From Bettongia penicillata ogilbyi (Eukaryota > Chordata > Mammalia > Diprotodontia > Potoroidae): a DNA stretch of 64,000 bases. The position numbers were made by a program, and so were the translations under genes. Below the pieces are notes generated by a model that saw only the letters and a list, made by a program, of their open reading frames with translations, did no database searches and was not told where the DNA came from. The DNA lies in NCBI GenBank assembly GCA_023548195.1, contig JAJHZJ010000575.1, positions 1,987,454 through 2,051,453 of the forward strand. Direction: 5' to 3'. Shown here piece after piece: positions 10,970-21,235 of the stretch. Each line of letters starts with the position of its first letter. Within the stretch, counting starts at the first letter, position 1.

Positions 10970-12685
10970 AGCAGAAATAGAATGATGAGGGAACCTCCAA
11001 GACCAAACTAATGATTTGATTCCAGAAAAGAAATAGACTTGGGGAACACCAAAACCCAAATCTTTAATGAATAAGAGTAAACCATGATCTTGATGTTTTC
11101 AGTCACTGTGCATCACTTAGACTCAAGGTTGGTTGGCTGTTTTCCTTGAATTCTTTCTCCAGATGTGGGGGACTTCAACATCAGGCTAATTGTTTAGTTA
11201 TGCCTCCAGGGACCTGAAACTGTATGTTTGCCCTCTCATTTGTATTGGAATGTCTCACACAAGACCTGCTGAGACCCTGACTAGTGGTCTTTTAGAGGCC
11301 AAGTTCACAAGTATAGTTTAGGTATATAAATAAACTAGTGAACTTGGGTCATTACAGCTTCATACTTATTAAGAAGACATAAGAAAAGGGGCTTCTGTGA
11401 CATCTGTGCATACAGGCTACATGGTTATACACTTGCTGAAAGAACAAGATATGAAATGATGCAATGCCACATCAAATGGGGATGCATACATGTGGAGATA
11501 CAGGAGATCCTTCGTTTTGTCATGAAGGATTTTTGTAACCCCCACTCTGGTTTATGGCTTTACATCTAGTCAGATGTATTCTGGGATCAGGTTCAAGAAT
11601 CCTGAGGCAGGCGAGGTTGCTTCCTATCCACCTCCATGAAAACTTTCTCTAGTTTTCAGCTTCATCAAAGCCTTGCCGTTTCTCTAAGATCAGGACACTA
11701 TCATACTTGTGGTGAGACACTGAATTTAATGACCTGCTTTTTCTCTATTCCTGATCCTAAGTAGAATCCTTGAGGGCAAAGACCCTCACTTTGGCCTCTG
11801 TCTCTCTGGTCTGTGACAATGCCTGACACAAAGGAATCACTTAATATATGCTTTATCTATGACAAGAAATAAAAGGTATTCTCCTATGTCTTGACTACTC
11901 TGTTCTTCGTAGTATGTGTCAATGACCATATGTCCTCCATCTATCAGACCAACGGCCAGAGAACAATAATCACCTGACACTGGAACAAGGCCTCCATTCT
12001 TTTGTTCATTTATCTGTCTATTTATCCATTCAGTCATTCATGGACCCCTCGATCTATAACATAAATAGGATTACTCGACACCTTGTTTACTACTGCTTAA
12101 TTTTGTTTTCCAAATCCCATTCATACTCCCACTTAGAACAGGTTGACTGTCATTAATTTCTGAATGGTGAAATCCATTCATTTCTTCTCATCCTCCACTT
12201 CTCGAATAACCATCCCAATAGAAGAGGAAGAGTTGGAATGCCACTCTGCCCACCAACATTGAACTGACAAGCATTGTAGATGCTGCCAATATTACATAAA
12301 AATACTATTTACTTACAATGGACTCCCAAGTCACCTTTGTCGGTCAGCAAGTGTGGGTACATTTCAACCAAGAACCATCATAATTGGAAGCTGGAGGACT
12401 AGAACATTGGGGACTTCCCAAAGGTGTCTACATATATGTGATAATATGTAAGTGTCCATGTCACATAAGATGGACTTCTCATTAAATCTTCCCAGTAGCC
12501 AAACTCAATAGGTTTCTCATTGGTTATTCTTCTGCAAGTTCTCCAAAGATTATTTCTCATATTTCATCAACTACTTTGGTGGTGATTGCTACCATTGGTA
12601 TGATGGAACAGGGCACAAAAATGGAGCCAGCCAAGAGCCTCTATGCTTTCTCATGAATGCTTTTCAGCTCTGACATCCACATAAA
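10970..12685. other. Intergenic stretch with one SINE tail
   Basis: No supported gene. A degraded plus-strand THER/L2-like 3' tail lies at about 11755-11855 ('tccttgagggcaaagaccct', 'acaatgcctgacacaa'). The rest is unrecognised. Confidence 0.4.
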
Positions 12686-12689
12686 ATCC

Positions 12690-12958
12690 AAATCCATGTT
12701 ATTTATATGATGCTTCCCATGTGCCAGGTGCGGTGCTATGACACTTTACAATTATTATCTCATTTGATCCTTACAACATTGAGAGGTAGGTGCTGTTATT
12801 ATCCCCATTTTGCAAAGTTGAAAACTGAGGCAAACAGAAGCTAAGTGACTTATCTAGGGTCACACAGCTAGTAAGCATCTGAAGTTTAGATTTTATTTCA
12901 TATCTTCCCAATTCCAAGCCTGGCACTCTATTCACTGCATCATCTAGCTGCCTTAGTT
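12690..12958 (-). mobile_element. MIR-like SINE, nearly full length
   Basis: Plus strand reads 'gtgccaggtgcggtgctatg', 'tctcatttgatccttacaac', 'ggtaggtgctgttattatcc', 'aaactgaggcaaacagaagc', 'gggtcacacagctagtaagc' and 'catctagctgcctta', the complete reversed SINE. Confidence 0.8.
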
Positions 12959-13214
12959 ATGCGATTACATCTGAGTTCCCTCCCAGTTTGGAGACTTTAT
13001 GCTTCTACTACTCCTTCAAATGCAAACTTCTTGGATATAGTTCCCAGTTTTGTTCTCTGCATCTCCCAGGTTGGTAGCTCTGTTCATTTCATTTGGAAGG
13101 ATCTCTTTGTCCAACCCATCACTTCTCTTGGCCCCAGTAAAACTGATCTCAGAGATGTCCTGAGGTCTTTACAAATAATAGTGAATCTATAAAGAGTTAC
13201 TAAAATGCCCTATG

Positions 13215-13400
13215 AACCATAATCATTTGGATCACAGATTTAGAACTGAGAGGGACCATAGAAGACCAGAGTATGACCATCTCATCTTGCTGATGAGGAA
13301 AAACAGCTCAATAGAGAGTTCAGTTGGTATGTGGCTGAAGTAAGTAGATAGGAGAGCTGGGATTAGAACTCAGGTCCTCTGATGAAGCCCATATTTAGAA
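13215..13400 (-). mobile_element. MIR-like SINE fragment
   Basis: 'gctgatgaggaaaaacagct', 'gagctgggattagaactcag' and 'gtcctctgatg' on the plus strand. Confidence 0.6.
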
Positions 13401-14579
13401 TTGAGGCTATCTGCATGTGGATGACAACTAAATACAAAGACTCTAAATACTAAATACAAAAAAAACACCTAAATATAAAGACTTAGGAAGATGGTCTTCA
13501 ATTCTGCCTCTGTTTCTTTATATACCTGGATCCTACAACAGATGAGAGTTTGGGGTATAAAATTAAATGATCAATTAAACTTGACTAAGGAGAGGATTGT
13601 GTTCATTCAACTTAACTGTCACGATGTTTATTTAATTGCAAACATTTTAGGACATAAGAGATTAACATAACAAAAATATTCAGCACACTTTGAACAAACA
13701 CAGAGTAGTGGATTTGATTTATGGCACTGAGTGACCGAAAATGAATTTAAAGGTGCATCATCATTCTTTCTGCATTTGAGTATATTCATTAGTTATTTGT
13801 GAAACTGTCCACTTTTGGAGACTGAATGGGAGAATCAACCTGACTTCAATTACATGTTTATAGGAGCTATAGAGACACTAACCTGTGATTTCACTGGGAA
13901 CTCACTTCACTAGGAAGTGACTTGCCCCAGGGTCACACAAGTGCATGCATCAGATCTTCTGGATGCCAAAAGTGGTCCTCCATCACCCTACTACACTGCC
14001 TCTCCTTTGTGGTGATTTTGCCTTAGATGAACTTTGATACATCTGCTTCCTCTCTTCTGATCCATATACTGTGACTCTTCCAACATTAAACTATTCTCTT
14101 TGGACATCTGGTTCGAATTCATTTCTTCACTAAAAAAACAATAGGGATTATCCCACAACCAAGTCAAATGGAGAGAGTAATGAAATGCATGTTATTTTTT
14201 TCCTTCATATCTCTTTCTTGCACCTAACTAAACTGTTACAACTAGAGTGCGAATATCAGACAATTGTTTTTTCAACTAATTTTAAAAAAAATATATTCTT
14301 AGAAAACAAAGATGAGGCACTAGGATTGAGATTCCCACTCTATGTATGAACAAAATTTATCCACCCTCATAGAAATTTAAACACCTTGAGGGAAGAAGAC
14401 AATAAATTGAGTATGGTATATTTCTTGCTTCATATACTGAATGTGTTACCCATGACTGTGGTATCAAAACCCAAGAATTGGAGTTTGTGTATAAAGAATT
14501 TTTACGAAGATATACAAGGAATGCACAAAATAGACACAAACAAAAATAATTTAACGTTTAACCTCCAATATAAAAATAT
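13401..14579. other. Intergenic stretch immediately 3' of MBNL1
   Basis: No gene recognised. A short minus-strand SINE piece lies near 13905-14010 ('gtgacttgccccagggtcac', 'acaagtgcatgc'). The rest is AT-rich, unique-looking sequence. Confidence 0.45.
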
Positions 14580-14596
14580 AATTAAGAAAGAGAAGT

Positions 14597-14623
14597 TTTA
14601 TTAGGGCAATTTTTTACTTTATT
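14597..14623 (-). terminator. MBNL1: Tandem poly(A) signals AATAAA of MBNL1
   Basis: Two AATAAA hexamers (TTTATT on the plus strand) lie at 14618-14623 and 14597-14602, within 27 nt. They close the repeat-poor block that forms the 3'UTR; below about 14.0 kb SINE fragments resume. Further TTTATT matches inside the UTR near 15.19, 15.53, 15.84 and 17.28 kb could serve as proximal sites. Use of any of them cannot be judged from sequence alone. Confidence 0.6.
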
Positions 14624-16591
14624 TTTCCATACAGCAAAGTCAACTATTGCAATAATAAAATAAGCATAAAAACAAATTGCAGCCAAGGACAGAATACATA
14701 ATTCAAAGCGACTACAAGCGAAAGGAATTCGGTGATTACATAATAGTAAAATCAAGCACGTCTGTCCTTTCAGCAGATGAAAATTGCAGGGTTGCAAGTA
14801 AGTGCAACATCGTCATCACCTGATTGGTGTGACTGTTGAATAATACGGATACAAATGAAAGCCAAATATCACTCGGTTGGTGACTTGTAAATTACAACGT
14901 GATTACAACACTGTTCTGAGTGCTTCTGATTTTGAACATTAAAACTGTCAAATTTGAGGTTTGTTTGCTTGTTTTCACCTGCTAAAAGAACAGTTCACTA
15001 ATAGCAATTAAAAAAAAACAATCACATAACAACAATAGCTACGGTGTGCTGTTCGGTTTGCCTGTTCATGATTTTTAACTTTTTGTGAGAGTCAATACTC
15101 ATTTTGAAGATTTTTGTTTTGTGAACAATAAACCACTGAAATTGTCAGAAACTGGTTTGAATAGTATATATTCTTAATATAGTTCTCTTTATTTTTTTTG
15201 ATAGTTTAAACATGCAGTATTTTTGAATAATGTAAGGACTATCTGATCCATGATTTCACCTTAATGGTTGAAATAAGTACCTGCTATTTTTGGCAATGAT
15301 CTTCAGGCATATTTGGACCAGTGGAGCGGTTGTCAGTCATGAGATCTTGGAAGGATGGCATATCTTTCCAGCTGAAAAAATCCTGGCAAACTACAAGCTG
15401 TCCACAAAAAGCAAAGCCACTTTTTTGGGAGGGGTTTGGAGTGCTAACTCTGCCACTTTTGCAAGCAATTTTGCTCAGCCTGTCATTTTTTTTTAATTAG
15501 CCTTAACAAAACTCCTTGTAATTATAGACGTTTTTATTCAAAATAAGATCTCACTATTATACAGGTTTCTCTTTTTTTTTTGACTATATACAGAAGTGCA
15601 AAAAGTCAACCTTCTTTCCTCAACGTTCCAACATGCTAGTCTGCAGCATAATCAACCCTCAAGAGTTTGCACACACTAAAATTCTTGTTACGTAAACTTT
15701 TGAGTATTTGGATTATCAACAAAAAGTCCCTTGATCTATCAATTATGCAGCTTAATTATAACAAGGCCTGATATTCAGGGATTTCAAAAAATATTTAAAC
15801 AATACTTTAACATTTGAAATGGATACAGTAGAAAATAAATTTTATTCTAATATCTAGGATCTAGATTTTCTTATAATAACTAATTACAAACAAAATAAAT
15901 CATCAAAATATTACTCAATTGTCTGCCAGGATTGTTGCCATAGCAACAACTTAACTTCTTACTTAGCAATGATTATATAATTATAAGATATCCATATAAA
16001 AGATCTTTGTTCTTTTAATGAAAACTAGACAAGAACTAACAATGACTGACATTCTTACACTGTAATATTAAATCCGTAAAATATAAATCATTTAGTTAAC
16101 AATACTACGAATCCTTATATGACACTACATGTAATTCAAAACTGAGTATGTTATGAAAGAAAAAAACTGATTTTTTTGTATTTTTAAAATTCATCAGTAA
16201 AATCTAATAAAATTTCATAAACTGAAATGGTATTCAATTGTTAATAGAAAATGAAAACAATTTTAATAAATGTAGGAAATTAAAATCTACATTTTAACAA
16301 GGAAAATAAGTAATATTCTATAATGAAACTAACTACAGTAACATGTGAAGTCACCTAAACTTTCTTAACACGATTGAAATTACATTGGTATGGGGTCCAA
16401 CCCGTAATGTAATAATCTAAGGCTTTAATAGATGTACAGTACAATCAGTAAAATCAACACATCATTCTTATACTAGAAAGCATATCTCTCAAGCATAAAA
16501 ACTTGCCGTAAACGTGGAAGTATGGGAGATTCTATAACGGAACCTCCTCCTCTTCCATTCCACACCACACTACTAGTGACCTGGCCCCCAT

Positions 16592-16616
16592 TTCAGCAAT
16601 GCTCAGAATTGCTGAA
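16592..16616 (-). promoter_or_regulatory. Perfect 9-bp stem-loop in the MBNL1 3'UTR
   Basis: TTCAGCAAT and ATTGCTGAA are exact reverse complements separated by 7 nt. As RNA the hairpin has a 9-bp stem and a 7-nt loop, with UGCU in the 3' arm. A function is not established; the feature is seen directly. Confidence 0.5.
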
Positions 16617-16625
16617 CAGGCAAAA

Positions 16626-16684
16626 AAATTATACATATACATATATATATATATATATATCCATACATATATATATATGTATAT
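16626..16684. repeat. (TA)n microsatellite in the 3'UTR
   Basis: An alternating ATACATATACATA and (TA)n tract with a mirrored TATATATGTATA end. Shorter AT-rich tracts occur at 17217-17262. These are simple repeats inside the UTR. Confidence 0.9.
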
Positions 16685-19029
16685 TCTCTACTAGCTGCAA
16701 CATCCAAACCACAAAAAAAAAAGAAAGAAAAAAGGAATTCCTTTGGATGAATCTATTTTTAAAAACAATGCACATCTATATATATTTTTAATTTTGTAAA
16801 AGGCTTTCTAAGGCTATAAGCAGTTAATCAAAAGAAAACAGAAAGAAAAAAGAAAAAAAAATCACATAAAAAATTCACCCAAGTACTTAACCCGCCCAAT
16901 TACTACTTAATTAAACTTTTACCATTTTTTTTAATATTTTGGTTTAACATGCATCCAATGACATTGCTGCTGCCTTCCTCTTTGTTTAGAGTCATCATTT
17001 TGAATGTGACTGTAATGAAGGATGGAAAAAAGTGAAACTATTTTTGCAAAGCATTTATAGTCTTTTGACTTTTGACAGAGGCTATAAATAGAAATAAAAC
17101 AAGTTCCTCAAACATTTTCTTGTTATCGTGTCTCAGAAATGGCATTTCCCTTTTTTTGAGTATCAGGTTATACAGTATAATATGCATAAATATTACACTA
17201 CAATGCATTAAAATAATTTTATATATATATACTAATATATAGCTATCTCTCTATATATCTCCAGTATGTGTGAGTTTTCTGTGTTTATTTGACAGTTTGT
17301 CTTGTGCTGCCTATGGTTACTGTTAAGGTTAAATAGGCCATTTCTGAGACAGCTTTGGTTTCGAAAAAAGAATGGTGCCCTTTGACTGATTGGTATTAGC
17401 AAGTAAGCAACAAAATGTGGCTCTGAAATTAATAACACTGAAGAAATAATACTCTACTTTGATGTACAGTCTATGGCACTTCATGAGAATCTTCAACAAC
17501 ATGGTTCTTAAAGCCATGATGTGCTTTAAAATATACACAGCTATGGATTTGCTCGGCACATTCATCTCTGTCAGATCCCTCCCTCACCACCTCTTACAAT
17601 CTATTACATTAAAAATATTACTCTTCAACAAAAATGACTGTGCATGCACACTTTCGTCTATAATGGCAATTTTAAATACAAGGTGCACCTTTGTTATTTG
17701 TAAACCTTGAAAGAAATAAACTTATTTTTTTAAAAAAAATTTTATCTTGGTCTACAGACGTACCAATACATGATAGATCATGGTTACACCATAGTCTGTC
17801 TTTTCAAGATGGCGTGAGTATGTAGGAAATTAACTAGGTGGATGCATACCAAAATACATATGCATCTCTCTGTGCTAGAAAAGAGAGACAATGCTGTTGT
17901 TTTAGACATTAAGATCACCTCAGCACAAATATCAATTCAATATACAAAATATCTAGGCAACAGTGTGCAGTGGGTTTCCATGTTGTCTTTTCATCTTGAT
18001 AACATGCAATAGGAGGATGCTTTACAGCTGAGGGTTTGGCTGGGTGTGTTGCTTGACAGTATATACATTATGGCTAACGACCTTGTCTTTTATTCTAACC
18101 AAGCACACTGTCCTCTTCTCTTTAGTATGATCTATAAAAAAAGAGGGAGGGGGAAGAAAAAGAATCTTGTTGAGTCAGATGTCTCGGCAGAACCCTCTAT
18201 GTCCCCACAATGCATTCCAGGGTACCTTTCAAAGATTTCATCTGAAAGGATGGACAATTTGTTCATGAGAAATACCTCTGTTTTTACCCGAGTAGTCCCA
18301 ACATACCCACAGTGTTGGAATAGTAAATGGGGAAACTGAGGAAAATGGAATTTGATTTCTCTAAATAAGTGAAACCTGGCATGCTGCCAGACAATTTTAC
18401 AATCTATGCTTCCAAACTATACTATGTAAGGGAGCAAGGTCCCTTACATACATTTGTCACCTCCTTCGTAATGCTGGTGTCAAGTAAGACCCAGACTATG
18501 TAGAGGTGTGTTTCAGGAAACATGGTTTGACTCCCTGCATTTAGAAATTCATGGAATAATGCATTGTGTTTCAAACCAACAATATTAATTACCTGCCTAA
18601 TAAGCAGGTATAATGGACTCTGGCAGGAAAAAAAAAATTTTCATCAGTACAAATAATGTGAAATTTCTTTCTAAAGCTGAGAAAGAAATCTTGGACAATT
18701 TGGAGACTGTTGGTCGTATACCAATATCCATCAATTATGTACCTTTTACTGGGGTTCATTCCTTTCAAGAGTTCTTTGCACATCAAATGAATGGTTTAGT
18801 CATCTATGGTTAAATACAAGTCAATGGAAGTGTAGATACAGTACAGTTTATCATTCTTTCGCTCATCCTTCAGAATGGCAAATAGGTCTTGGAGATAATC
18901 TAGTCAAGATACATTATTTTATAGATGAGGTCATCCAGAAGGCCAACATGACTTGAAGCCAGTTAATGGAAGAAATCCTGCCTTATTGGGTCACAACATA
19001 TTTGTGAGACTGTGGGGGTGGGAGGGGAG

Positions 19030-19212
19030 GCAGAAACACTAAGCTCAGAGTCAGGGTCTTGACTTCAAATGTTTGTTCCGCCACTAATGTCCTGGTGACC
19101 TTGTGTAAGTAATTTCACTTCTTCCTCTTGCCATTCATTTCCTCATCTATAAAATGACAGATCATATCTAAGGACCCTTTGAGCCCTAGAATTTTGATGA
19201 TCCTTGTAATCT
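19030..19212 (+). mobile_element. MIR-like SINE
   Basis: 'gtgaccttgtgtaagtaatt', 'cctcatctataaaatgacag' and 'aaggaccctttgagccctag'. Confidence 0.7.
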
Positions 19213-19254
19213 GAGTCAAAGTGAGAACACTGACACACTTTCTTATCACTACTC

Positions 19255-19450
19255 TTCCCAGCTAGCTTTTCTACAGAGCTTCATGTGGCTTGTCTCATTT
19301 AGTCATCACAACAACCCTGTGAAGTAGGTGCTAGTGTTAACATCACCCTTTTACATTTGAGGAAACTGAGGCAAACAGAAGTGAAGTGACTTTTGTCCAG
19401 GGTCACAGAACTAATAAGTTTCTGAGGCAGAATTCTGTAGCACCCTGGCC
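19255..19450 (-). mobile_element. MIR-like SINE
   Basis: Plus strand reads 'tctcatttagtcatcacaac', 'gaggaaactgaggcaaacag' and 'cagggtcacagaactaataa'. It lies back to back with the plus-strand SINE just before it. Confidence 0.75.
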
Positions 19451-19539
19451 ACCATGCATCTGAGCTGGCTCAGCTAATGAAAATGGTTTCCTAATGAGAA
19501 GTATAAAACTTTGGAATTGACACATTTTTTAAAAATTGA

Positions 19540-19583
19540 TTTGTTATATATATGTATATATATATATATATACATATACATAT
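19540..19583. repeat. (TA)n microsatellite
   Basis: TATATATGTATATATATATA and similar units. Confidence 0.9.
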
Positions 19584-19799
19584 AAAATCAGTCTTTTGCT
19601 TGTGGTAATAAATTAATTATTCTTGGGAAAGAAAAACAAGTGCATCCTTTAATTTTTTTGTGATTCTTTTCTCACAGATGAAGTTCAATATTTAGATAAA
19701 TTTTAAAACTTACAGTTAGTTACCTGCATCTATAGCCACAAATACACATATCAGCTATTTAAGTAATAGGAAAAGGACTAGTTTTTTCTTAACACACTA

Positions 19800-19875
19800 T
19801 AACTTACCCATCAAGATGAGTGTTGTTCCCTTCAAAATAGTCACTCTGGAAGTTTAGACACTTATTCCAACAATG
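19800..19875 (-). mobile_element. Mariner-type transposase C-terminal remnant
   Basis: The minus strand encodes WNKCLNFQSDYFEGNNTHLD and a stop. The WxKCL...GDYFEG pattern is characteristic of mariner/Tc1 transposase C-termini. Only this tail is recognisable. No terminal inverted repeat was located beside it. Confidence 0.55.
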
Positions 19876-20499
19876 CAATTACCCTGGCCAGAATTGAAGC
19901 CATACAAGGTCAGCCTCATGAATGTATAATCATGCAATGGTCCCCAGAGTGGTAAGACCAAGCCTGAATACTCACCTTATTCAATAGATTTCCCTCTAGG
20001 CTTCCTTCCATGAAGGCTTCAATCTCACCTTCGGCAAGAAGGCTTTCCTCTTCCTCATCCCCTTTCATGCTAGGTTATTCTCTCTGTCTCTTATCTCCAA
20101 TTAAATCTATTGTTCTCATCTTTTTTCTCCCGTTGTATTGGCAGCTTCCTAATGACAAGCACTATTTTTTTAATATCTCCAGAGCTTAGCACAGTACCTA
20201 CACATCTTGACTTGTGCCACATCGCCCTGTTTCCAAAAGTCATCTTTATCTTCTGAGTCCAAAGACTTAACTGTCATTGAAGATGTTAAAAACAAAGAAA
20301 AATGGTCCAAGAGGCTTCTCTAAAGACCACACCAAAAGCAAGGTCCGAAAAAGGATTCAGCAATGTTGATTTTGCATTGTTGGAATAAGGGTTTGGCTTC
20401 ACAACATGATCAACTTGAAAGGGAAAAGACTCAATGGGTTGTGCTCATGTTTGATTACAAAATGGCCATATGTCCTTGTTTCCAGATGACATTGCCTGG

Positions 20500-20656
20500 C
20501 ATCTACTCTGCTGTTTGTGCATGCTCTTCTCCATCACAAGATGAATTCCTTGAGGGCAGAGACTGTATTTACCTTTCTTTGTTTGCCCAGGGCTTAAGCA
20601 CAGTGTCCCACACATACCAACAGCTTTATAAATACTTTGGGATCAATTGATGAATG
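20500..20656 (+). mobile_element. THER/CORE-type SINE or L2 3' end
   Basis: 'attccttgagggcagagact', 'gcccagggcttaagcacagt' and 'tataaatactttgg' in order. Confidence 0.65.
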
Positions 20657-20716
20657 TACCAAAATTCTTTGAAAACAGTGCAGGGATGGGGCACAGATCC
20701 ATCCATCCATCCATGT

Positions 20717-20718
20717 GA

Positions 20719-20751
<33 letters not shown>

Positions 20752-20770
20752 TGTATATATACATATACAT
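20717..20770. repeat. (TA)n microsatellite
   Basis: About 14 uninterrupted TA units followed by ATACATATATGTATATATAC, a palindromic end. Confidence 0.95.
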
Positions 20771-21160
20771 TATCTTTTTAGTAATCTGAGACACAATTCT
20801 AAGGTAATAAATCTAAATAATAAATTAAGGCTCTATAGTTCAAATTTTGCCTCAGAATTATAATTAGATTTTTTTCTCCCTTCATGATATAAAAAAACAA
20901 ATTTATTTCATTTTAGTTTTCTTTATTTCTTTCTCCTTTCTATTATAATTTTTATTTTAAGAATCATTATGACTTTTGGATGTGTCTGCATTAAATAACC
21001 CAGATAGCTATGATACAAAATACAATAGTACTTAAAAGGTAAATGGTTATTTTTTCCCCTTTCCAAAACATAATATCTTTTAATAGCAGTATTGTACGCT
21101 TATGGAATCTTTAAAAATTACAGGAAGTACACAACTACATAGAGTGGATGAGAAACTTAC

Positions 21161-21235
21161 TGTTTGGTGATGGAATTTCTACATCTGGGTAACATACTTG
21201 TGGCTAGTCAGATGTTCGGCAGATATTATGGGTAT
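21161..21235 (-). CDS. MBNL1: MBNL1 exon 9, 75-nt exon with stop codons in two used frames
   Basis: When the 95-nt exon is included, this exon encodes IPIISAEHLTSHKYVTQM and a TAG at 21179-21181, the C-terminus of the long MBNL1 isoforms. When the 95-nt exon is skipped, the final G of the 36-nt exon joins AT here and the frame reads DTHNICRTSD followed by TAG at 21204-21206, which matches the shorter isoform tail as I recall it. The acceptor is TTATTTGCTAG (AG at 21236-21237); the donor is CCAAACA followed by GTAAGTTTC from 21160. About 18 nt after the first stop are untranslated. Skipping the whole exon would join the 95-nt exon to the terminal exon and give a third C-terminus. Confidence 0.95.

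Larger units (their letters stand above)
14580..18131 (-). other. MBNL1: MBNL1 terminal exon: short alternative coding tail and ~3.5-kb 3'UTR
   Basis: The proposed acceptor is a strong pyrimidine tract (CTTCCCCCTCCCTC and a T run) ending TATAG at 18132-18133. If joined directly to the 95-nt exon, the frame reads IILKRRGQCAWLE and stops with TAA at 18090-18092; IILK is also the C-terminus of MBNL2 as I recall it, which supports homology of this acceptor. Otherwise the exon is all 3'UTR. The segment from 14.6 to 18.1 kb is AT-rich, has no recognisable SINE or LINE, and ends at two close poly(A) signals. Its length, about 3.5 kb, suits a long regulated UTR. The exact cleavage site is inferred to lie some 10-30 nt past the signals; transcripts ending earlier at internal AATAAA hexamers are possible. 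Confidence 0.8.
18132..21160 (-). other. MBNL1: MBNL1 intron between exon 9 and the terminal exon
   Basis: Bounded by GTAAGT at 21160 and TATAG at 18132. It holds SINE pieces (19030-19210, 19255-19450, about 20000-20200, 20510-20655), a mariner-type fragment near 19.8 kb and TA microsatellites at 19540-19583 and 20717-20770. No additional coding sequence was found. Confidence 0.75.

Noticed and set aside
18046..18339. 97-residue plus-strand ORF
   Set aside because: Antisense to the terminal-exon acceptor region; no similarity or conservation signal.
20363..20650. 95-residue ORF starting MLILHCWNKG, near the mariner-like WNKCL peptide
   Set aside because: Similarity stops after WNK and the rest runs into a SINE tail; likely chance.
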